Assembly: GCA_964369445.1 (NCBI GenBank)
Contig: CAYJFU010000041.1
Span: 1 to 19,443, forward strand
DNA: 19,443 nucleotides
Direction: 5' to 3'
Source: CAYJBH01 sp964369445
GTDB taxonomy: Bacteria; Bacillota; Clostridia; Oscillospirales; Ruminococcaceae
Shown: one piece after another, positions 14,435 to 19,443 of the stretch
Layout: every line of letters begins with the position of its first letter
Position numbering within the stretch: position 1 is the stretch's first letter
Notes under the pieces: model-generated
What the model was told of the DNA's origin: nothing
Databases searched by the model: none
Seen by the model: only the letters and a program-made list of their open reading frames with translations
Made by a program: the position numbers and the translations under genes

Positions 14435-16168
14435 TTAAAATGTCAGAGACTCGTAAATCTCGGTGAAGATAACACCCAGTGCGTGTGCACCGGCATCGGG
14501 ATAACCGATACTTCTCTCACCTACAGTGCCTGCCCTGCCCATTCTCGCGACAATCTCTTTTGTCTTTTCAGCTCCATCAACAGCTGCCTTTGCGGCGGCC
14601 TCAAACGCTGCTTTAACATCAGAATCTGCGTTTTCTGTCAGCGATGCGCTAAACGGTGCAAGTGCATCGACAAGTGTCTTGTCACCAACAACCGCACCAC
14701 GCCCGAAAGAACGCTCGCCGGTCTTTTGCACGCCGTCGAGTGCCGCGGCAATAACCTTTGCGAACTCGGCAAGTGTCAGCTCGGTCTTACCCTCTACACT
14801 CTTGCCTGCCGCGCGGAACGCAGAACCCCAAATCGGGCCGGAAGCTCCGCCGCAGTGTTCCATTATAATGATTGAGCACTCGCCCAAAAATGCACCGATA
14901 TCGGTTGCATCTTTTAAAATGTTCCACTCTTCTTTAACAACGCGGAAACCTTTGGCAACGCTCATTCCGAAGTCACCGTCACCGGCGTGTGAATCAAGGT
15001 CGCAGAACGGAACTTCGTTTTCGATGATAATCTGACCCATCTTGTCAACCATGTACTTCATGTTGTCAAGGGTGATTTTGTCACCGCTTATAGCGTTTGC
15101 CGTCTCGGTCATTTCGTATTTGAAATCGTCGGACTTTGCGGTGGACTCCAGCGGAGTAAAGCAAACTTCGCTCTTTCCATCAACATTGAATGCAGGGGTA
15201 ACGCATTTTGCATCGAGAAGCGGTTTTACAACGTCATTCATCTTGAGGAATGTGACCGACGCGCCAAGCATGTCGATACTTGTCATGTAGTTGCCAACAA
15301 ATATGCGATAAGCCTTTATTCCCTTATCCGCAACCTCTTTCATGATGTCGTTGCAGATGATGTAAAGCTCCATGAGCGGTGTCGAACCAAAACCGTTTAT
15401 GAGTATCGAAATCTCGTCGCCGCTTGCAAGTTTTTGGTGTGACGCAAGGTCACCGACCATCTTTTTTGCAAGCTCTGCGCTGGAAATTGCCTTTTGACGT
15501 GATGTGCCCGGCTCGCCGTGGATACCGACGCCGTATTCCATCTCATCCTCTGCAATGTCAAATGTCGGCGAACCCTTTGCCGGAACGGTGCAGGAACTGA
15601 ATGCAAAGCCGATGCTTGCGATGTTTTCGATGACGTTTTCCGCTACAGCTTTAACCTCGGCAAGCGAAGCACCGGTTGCCGCCTTTGCGCCGGCAATTTT
15701 GTGCACAAATATTGTACCTGCAACACCGCGTTTACCCACGGTGTAAAGGCTATCCTCAACGGCGATATCATCGTCCACCTTTACGTAGTCGACGGAAACA
15801 CCGTCCTCTGTTGCGAGATGTGCGGCATTTTTAAAGTTCATCATGTCGCCGCTGTAGTTTTTAATGACAAGCAGAGAGCCTTTATCGCTTGCGGTTGCGC
15901 CCAGCGCTTTGTAAACCTGTATCTGTGAAGGGGAGGCAAACACGTCACCGCACACGGCACAGTCTATCATGCCCTCGCCGATGAAGCCGGCATGAGCAGG
16001 CTCGTGGCCGGATCCACCGCCGGAAATCAGCGTAACTTTGTTTTTGTCAATGTTTTTCTTTTTGATGATTTTAAATTTTCTGATAAGCTCTAGTTCGGGA
16101 TGTGCGGTCACAATGCCGTTGCACATCTCCAAAACGAGGTTTTCGGGTTTGTTTATAATCTTTTTCAT
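14435..16168 (-). CDS. dhaKL: ATP-dependent dihydroxyacetone kinase (fused DhaK-DhaL)
   Basis: 577 residues combining both domains of the single-chain, ATP-using enzyme, which turns dihydroxyacetone into DHAP in the cytoplasm. The DhaK part (1-330) shows GGGSGHEPAHAGFIGEG near 49-65, KNYSGDMMNF near 103-112, and His217 in GIHGEPG, the residue that binds the substrate covalently. The DhaL part (from about 365) shows DLDSHAGDGDFG near 390-401, the Mg-ATP aspartates, then EHCGGASGPIWGSAF, FGRGAVVGDKTLVDAL and GRAGTVGERSIGYPDAGA. No PTS-type DhaM is present, as expected for this class. The start overlaps the gldA stop by one base (TAATG), so both are translated from one message. Confidence 0.96.
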   Translation of the reverse strand: MKKIINKPENLVLEMCNGIVTAHPELELIRKFKIIKKKNIDKNKVTLISGGGSGHEPAHAGFIGEGMIDCAVCGDVFASPSQIQVYKALGATASDKGSLLVIKNYSGDMMNFKNAAHLATEDGVSVDYVKVDDDIAVEDSLYTVGKRGVAGTIFVHKIAGAKAATGASLAEVKAVAENVIENIASIGFAFSSCTVPAKGSPTFDIAEDEMEYGVGIHGEPGTSRQKAISSAELAKKMVGDLASHQKLASGDEISILINGFGSTPLMELYIICNDIMKEVADKGIKAYRIFVGNYMTSIDMLGASVTFLKMNDVVKPLLDAKCVTPAFNVDGKSEVCFTPLESTAKSDDFKYEMTETANAISGDKITLDNMKYMVDKMGQIIIENEVPFCDLDSHAGDGDFGMSVAKGFRVVKEEWNILKDATDIGAFLGECSIIIMEHCGGASGPIWGSAFRAAGKSVEGKTELTLAEFAKVIAAALDGVQKTGERSFGRGAVVGDKTLVDALAPFSASLTENADSDVKAAFEAAAKAAVDGAEKTKEIVARMGRAGTVGERSIGYPDAGAHALGVIFTEIYESLTF

Positions 16169-17233
16169 TAGCAGCAGGCTCCTTTGTAAGCTTTACCCAG
16201 TTTGTCGGCTGTTTTGATAGCGGCCATGACGGCATCAACGGTGATCGGGAACGGCATGGAGTGCACAGATTCCTCCGGTATGCAGGCTTTTTCTGCTACT
16301 TCAAGCAACTCTGCGTCGGTTATGGACGGTACGCCGATGTCCTCTAGGCAGACCGGCAGACCGATGGACAGGCAGAAATCGAACACTTCGTACAGTTCTT
16401 CTGCCGGTGCATTTTCAAGGACAAGTTGTGCTATAGTGCCGAAAGCAACCTTTTCGCCGTGGAAGTATTTATGTGTACCCTCAAGTATGGTCAGACCGTC
16501 GTGGATAGCGTGTGCGCCTGCAAGACCGCCGCTCTCAAAGCCGAGGCCGGACAGCAGGATGTTAGCTTCAACGATGTTTTCAAGCGCCTGTGTTACGACG
16601 TTGGCATCGCTGGCTTCTTTTGCCTTTGCGCCGTCAGCAAGAAGTGTCTCGTAGCAAAGTGTGGCAAGTGCCAGTGCTGTTTTTGTGCTGAAAGCCTTGT
16701 CGCAGAAACCCTCGCGAGCGCCGCAGGGCAGACCGGCGTTTACGTTTGCGAATGCGTTGGAGGTGGCGCGTGCCTCAAAGTATGTGGAAAGAGCATCGCC
16801 CATACCGGAAACGAGGAAGCGTGTCGGTGCGTTTGCAATAATGGTGGTATCGATAAGTACAACTGACGGGCTCTGCTTGAAGTATGCATAGTCATCAAAA
16901 GCGCCCTCGTCGGTGTAAAGCACAGCGGAGTGACTTGTCGGTGCGTCGGTTGCGGCGATGGTCGGAACGATGATCAGGTTACCGCCCTCGGCAACGCATT
17001 TTGCGGTGTCGATGGCTTTACCGCCGCCAAGACCGATGATGCAATCGCAGTTTTTCTCTTTGGCAACGCCTTGAAGACGTGCAACTTCACCTCTTGAGCN
17101 NNNNNNNNNGTACATCGTCTTTGTGTGCTATGAGCAGTGCCGACTTACCGTATGTCTGCACAAAGTAGCCTAAGTTTAGCAGTTCGTTTTCGCCTTGAAC
17201 GTATTTTGACGGACAGATAAATGCTTTTCTCAT
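16168..17233 (-). CDS. gldA: Glycerol dehydrogenase (interrupted by an assembly gap)
   Basis: Iron/zinc-type NAD+ glycerol dehydrogenase: glycerol to dihydroxyacetone. The start ATG 17233 has GGAGG eight bases upstream and encodes RKAFICPSKYVQGENELLNL up to LLIAHKDDV. After ten N the frame resumes at SRGEVARLQ, with GLGGGKAIDTAK (nucleotide binding) and metal ligands in GMGDALSTYFEA (Asp), GLAGAHAIHDGL (His) and HKYFHGEKVAFG (His). Compared with known GldA, about 25-30 residues are missing at the gap, so the true gap is near 80 bases and the apparent break is not a mutation. It is coupled to dhaKL by a one-base overlap and driven by the promoter at 17329-17357. Confidence 0.93.
17100..17109. 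other. Assembly gap of ten N inside gldA
   Basis: Ten N exactly. The protein comparison indicates roughly 75-90 missing bases, so the filler understates the gap. Confidence 0.85.
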
Positions 17234-17328
17234 TACTAAAACCTCCAAATTTTTTATAATTGTTATTAATTAGATTGTTTAACTTATATCAAAAAAATAA
17301 AAGCTAGTTTTTCAACCTTACAAGATTT

Positions 17329-17357
17329 ATTATAATATAGGTTAAATATTATGTCAA
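17329..17357 (-). promoter_or_regulatory. Consensus sigma-A promoter of gldA-dhaKL
   Basis: On the - strand TTGACA (17352-17357), exactly 17 bases, then TATAAT (17329-17334): both boxes match the housekeeping consensus perfectly, in a very AT-rich setting. The expected transcription start is near 17322, giving a leader of about 90 bases before ATG 17233. A promoter this strong for a catabolic operon suggests high constitutive expression or tight repression. Confidence 0.85.
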
Positions 17358-17363
17358 TGTAAG

Positions 17364-17376
17364 TTTTGTGACAAAA
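17364..17376. promoter_or_regulatory. Palindrome just upstream of the gldA -35 box
   Basis: TTTTGT-G-ACAAAA is a perfect six-base palindrome around one base, ending six bases upstream of the -35 box on the - strand. The position suits an activator or redox-sensor site. It does not clearly match a cre or Rex consensus, and the surrounding AT richness makes chance plausible. Confidence 0.35.
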
Positions 17377-17526
17377 ATTAATTTTACATTTGCAACAAAT
17401 AAGAGCATCCTGCTTTGGTGGTTTTGACTATTTATTAGCTTAAAACAAGGCATCCTCAAACTAATTTGTTTCATACTTAAATGTTTTCAAAATTATTTAC
17501 AATAAATTTCTGCAGCTGAGGGAACA
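17377..17526. other. AT-rich region upstream of the gldA promoter
   Basis: No credible gene. The 366-base space between gldA and mrnC holds, from right to left, hairpin F, this AT-rich stretch and the promoter. GCATCCT occurs twice in direct orientation near 17405 and 17452, 47 bases apart. A small GTTTTGA...TTAAAAC hairpin lies near 17420-17446. Neither can be assigned a function. Confidence 0.4.
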
Positions 17527-17569
17527 CACTTACATAACCCCCCGCCGATGGCAGGGGGTTATGTAAGTG
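17527..17569. repeat. GC-core hairpin, copy F (3' of mrnC)
   Basis: Perfect 16-base arms CACTTACATAACCCCC (17527-17542) and complement (17554-17569). Inside, after one C/A mismatch, GCC and GGC pair around GAT. It begins 30 bases after the mrnC stop on the - strand and separates the obgE-mrnC unit from the gldA promoter region. After it on that strand comes TGTTCCCTC, with no U-tract. Confidence 0.88.
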
Positions 17570-17599
17570 AATATTCTCATACGCTGGATAGTGTCAACA

Positions 17600-18019
17600 T
17601 TATCTATTTGTAGATACTGTATTCGCCGGAGTCACCCCAGCCGTACTGTAAACAGTATCCAGTATCTGCTGCAACCTTTGTGTATCGCCGCTCAGGNNNN
17701 NNNNNNGATAGCCTATGAGATATTCCACCGCTGTTGCGTAGCGATAGTCCTTAACACTTGCGTTTTTCGGCACTGCGCTTTGAGCGTTTCTTCCACGTTT
17801 TAAAATGGATATTTCCTGCTCTGTTGCCTGCGCCAGCAACACGTCATATGCCGCGGCTTGCCCTTTTGCGCTGACAATGTTAACCGCAAGCTTGTGCAGT
17901 CGCGAAGGCTGTGCCGCACCCTCGGCGACAAGTCGCTCACGAACGTAAAGTTCCAGCACTGCGTCGCCGATGTAGGCAATTGTGTTTGGGGAGCGCTGTA
18001 GCACTTCTCTATTATGCAT
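17600..18019 (-). CDS. mrnC: Mini-ribonuclease III (interrupted by an assembly gap)
   Basis: About 138 residues: an RNase III catalytic domain without the double-stranded RNA-binding domain, as in B. subtilis MrnC, which matures 23S rRNA ends. Seen: NTIAYIGDAVLELYVRERL (catalytic acid region), HKLAVNIVSAKGQAAAYDVLL, ILKRGRNAQSAVPKNASVKDYRYATAVEYLIGY with the second catalytic Glu, then the gap, then LSGDTQRLQQIL. The family reads GYLYLxG here, so the real gap is probably about four bases; the filler happens to keep the frame. ATG 18019 follows GGAG and lies four bases after the obgE stop. Confidence 0.88.
   Translation of the reverse strand: MHNREVLQRSPNTIAYIGDAVLELYVRERLVAEGAAQPSRLHKLAVNIVSAKGQAAAYDVLLAQATEQEISILKRGRNAQSAVPKNASVKDYRYATAVEYLIGYXXXXLSGDTQRLQQILDTVYSTAGVTPANTVSTNR
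17697..17706. other. Assembly gap of ten N inside mrnC
   Basis: Ten N exactly. The expected GY-LYL-SGD sequence suggests about four missing bases. Confidence 0.8.
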
Positions 18020-18023
18020 ATTT

Positions 18024-19298
18024 TTACTCCACAAAGTCAAACGCCCACTCACCGATATAAACCGTGTCGCCCTGTGTCGCACCCTGCTCGCGCAGAGCGT
18101 CGATGATGCCGGTGTCGGTTAGCACGGTGCCAAAGTGCTGTAGGTTGGAGTAATCCTGCACGTCACTGCCGATGAGCAGTCTTTCGAGGAACGGCGCGTC
18201 CACCTCGTACTCATCGCCGGAAATCTTGCGCACCTCAAACGAGCGCAGTGGCGGCGGCTGTGGTTTTTCGTACTGCGGTATGATTATCTGCGGTTTTTCG
18301 ATGTCCTTTAACGCGTGATAGCTGTCATTGATAAGCTCCGGTATGCCTTCCCCCGTAACTCCGCTGACAAAATAGAGCGGTAGCCCCTTTTGTTCGGCAT
18401 ACTGTTTAAACAGCAACCGTTGCTCATGCGTTGCAACGTCGCTCTTGCCGGCGACGAGCAACTGTTTTCTACCTGCAAGCTCGTCGGAAAAGCGCGAAAG
18501 CTCCGCGTTTAGTATCTCAAAGTCCTCCACAGGATCTCTGCCCTCCACCGAGGCAACATCCACCACATGCCACAGCAACCTACAGCGCTCGGTGTGGCGC
18601 AAAAAGTCATGTCCAAGACCTGCGCCCTCTGCCGCGCCCTCAATTATGCCGGGGATGTCGGCAAGCACAAACGATGCCTCCTCGGCAACGCGCACAACGC
18701 CAAGTGACGGTGTTAATGTTGTAAAGTGGTAGTTTGCAATTTTGGGACGTGCCGCCGAAACCGCACTGAGTAGTGTCGATTTGCCGACGTTCGGGAAGCC
18801 CAAAAGCCCTACGTCCGCGATTAGCATAAGCTCAAGGCGCAGATCCAGCGCTTCTCCCGGTTTGCCCAGTTTCGCAAAGTTTGGCACCTGTCGTGTCGGG
18901 GTGGCAAAATGTTGGTTGCCAAGTCCGCCCTTGCCGCCTTTGACGATAAGCACCGGCTCGTCACCGGATATGTCCGCCACCATGTGACCCGTGCTGTCCT
19001 CCAGTACAATTGTACCGCGCGGAACACGCACCGTAATGTCGGCGCCGCCCTTGCCGTACATGTTGCGGCGACCGCCCGGCTCGCCATTTTGCGCGTTGTA
19101 CTTGCGGCGATATCTAAAATCCAAAAGACTGGATATGTTGTCGTCCGCAACAAAGTAGACGTCACCGCCTTTGCCGCCGTCACCACCGTCGGGGCCGCCT
19201 GCCGCCACATACTTTTCTCTTCTGAATGATACTGCGCCGTTGCCGCCGTCGCCGGCTCTTACCGTTATTTTTGCGGTATCAAAAAATTTACTTTTCAA
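18024..19298 (-). CDS. obgE: Obg/CgtA ribosome-assembly GTPase
   Basis: 424 residues with the full three-domain layout. The N-terminal glycine-rich Obg fold has RAGDGGNGAVSFRREKYVAAGGPDGGDGGKGG and related repeats (to about 158). The GTPase domain carries G1 GFPNVGKST, G2 FTTLTPSLG and G3 DIPGIIEGAAEGAGLGHDFLRH. The C-terminal OCT domain has FEVRKISGDEYEVDAPFLERLL and GDTVYIGEWAFDF. It binds the 50S subunit late in assembly and senses GTP/ppGpp. The start is TTG 19298 after an AGGGGA site; the nearby ATG is out of frame and hits a stop at once. The G4 motif reads VAGKSD, lacking the usual NKxD asparagine. Mini-RNase III follows, which fits a joint role in 50S maturation. Confidence 0.95.
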   Translation of the reverse strand: MKSKFFDTAKITVRAGDGGNGAVSFRREKYVAAGGPDGGDGGKGGDVYFVADDNISSLLDFRYRRKYNAQNGEPGGRRNMYGKGGADITVRVPRGTIVLEDSTGHMVADISGDEPVLIVKGGKGGLGNQHFATPTRQVPNFAKLGKPGEALDLRLELMLIADVGLLGFPNVGKSTLLSAVSAARPKIANYHFTTLTPSLGVVRVAEEASFVLADIPGIIEGAAEGAGLGHDFLRHTERCRLLWHVVDVASVEGRDPVEDFEILNAELSRFSDELAGRKQLLVAGKSDVATHEQRLLFKQYAEQKGLPLYFVSGVTGEGIPELINDSYHALKDIEKPQIIIPQYEKPQPPPLRSFEVRKISGDEYEVDAPFLERLLIGSDVQDYSNLQHFGTVLTDTGIIDALREQGATQGDTVYIGEWAFDFVE

Positions 19299-19307
19299 AA
19301 CATTCCC

Positions 19308-19443
19308 CTATTTTAATGTTATTACACTGTTGTTGATGTACTCCTTAACCTCGGGTATCTGTGCATGTGACATGGACAGACTGCTTACCGAGAGTTCGAG
19401 GTACTGAATGGCTATTTCAGGAACCGATGCGGACTCACCGCAA
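19308..19443 (-). CDS. C-terminal end of an unidentified gene upstream of obgE
   Basis: A frame open from the window edge to a TAG at 19308-19310, 44 visible residues, including VPEIAIQYLELSVSSLS and IPEVKEYINNSVITLK. It looks helical and soluble. The stop is nine bases before the obgE start and overlaps its ribosome site, which supports a co-transcribed gene. It does not resemble L27 (rpmA), the commonest neighbour upstream of obgE. I cannot identify it from this fragment, and a short open frame could arise by chance. Confidence 0.45.
   Translation of the reverse strand, partial: CGESASVPEIAIQYLELSVSSLSMSHAQIPEVKEYINNSVITLK

Noticed and set aside
14435..16168. PTS-dependent DhaK/DhaL
   Set aside because: Both domains are fused in one chain and no DhaM gene is near, which fits the ATP-dependent type.
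16168..17233. gldA as a truncated gene starting at 17115
   Set aside because: A proper GldA N-terminus with ATG and GGAGG is present at 17233-17110 on the other side of the N run.
17240..17322. Attenuator in the gldA leader (AAAA-CTAGC-TTTT followed by T-rich sequence)
   Set aside because: The stem is four A-T pairs only and would not be stable.
1805..17569. CRISPR array or ordinary REP clusters from the repeated GC hairpins
   Set aside because: The units are kilobases apart, not tandem, differ in their arms, and there are no regular spacers or cas genes.
18431..19229. + strand open frames opposite obgE
   Set aside because: They are arginine- or serine-rich or otherwise shadow-like translations of a clear obgE on the other strand.

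Overview
The window looks like a contig from a low-redundancy Gram-positive genome of the class Clostridia, probably an uncultured Oscillospiraceae-like gut lineage. The reasons are the Firmicutes gene order yicC-remA-gmk-priA-def-fmt, the lipoprotein-anchored amino-acid ABC transporter, Mini-RNase III next to Obg, and strong AGGAG-type ribosome binding sites. This lineage call is inference. Three runs of exactly ten N (8568-8577, 17100-17109, 17697-17706) are assembly placeholders. They lie inside fmt, gldA and mrnC and produce false frame breaks.

Left part, + strand (1-9234): the end of a citramalate-synthase-type gene overlaps leuC, followed by leuD and leuB (branched-chain 2-oxoacid synthesis). 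Then come yicC (endoribonuclease family), remA/DUF370, gmk (GMP kinase) and priA (replication restart helicase), and after a 317-base gap def and fmt (formyl-methionine removal and addition). Middle: a GPH-type sugar:cation symporter (+) runs convergently into a three-gene polar amino acid ABC transporter (-). Right part, - strand: a short-chain dehydrogenase, then gldA-dhaKL, a glycerol to dihydroxyacetone to DHAP route behind a promoter that matches the sigma-A consensus in both boxes, then mrnC, obgE and the tail of one unidentified gene. There are no rRNA or tRNA genes, CRISPR arrays, transposases or phage genes that I can see.

The genes are mostly housekeeping. The unusual content is between them. 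Six hairpins share a core of the form CCCCCGCC-N3-GGCGGGGG, while their outer arms are unrelated in sequence from copy to copy yet remain complementary, in four copies perfectly. They lie 3' of stop codons and lack convincing U-tracts, so they are not textbook terminators. Several of the same intergenic regions also hold longer imperfect inverted repeats. Two of these, at 7584-7726 and 12514-12676, share a terminal motif of the form TGTGTnACnAAAAACT. Together they suggest one or two intergenic repeat families that I cannot match to a named family.
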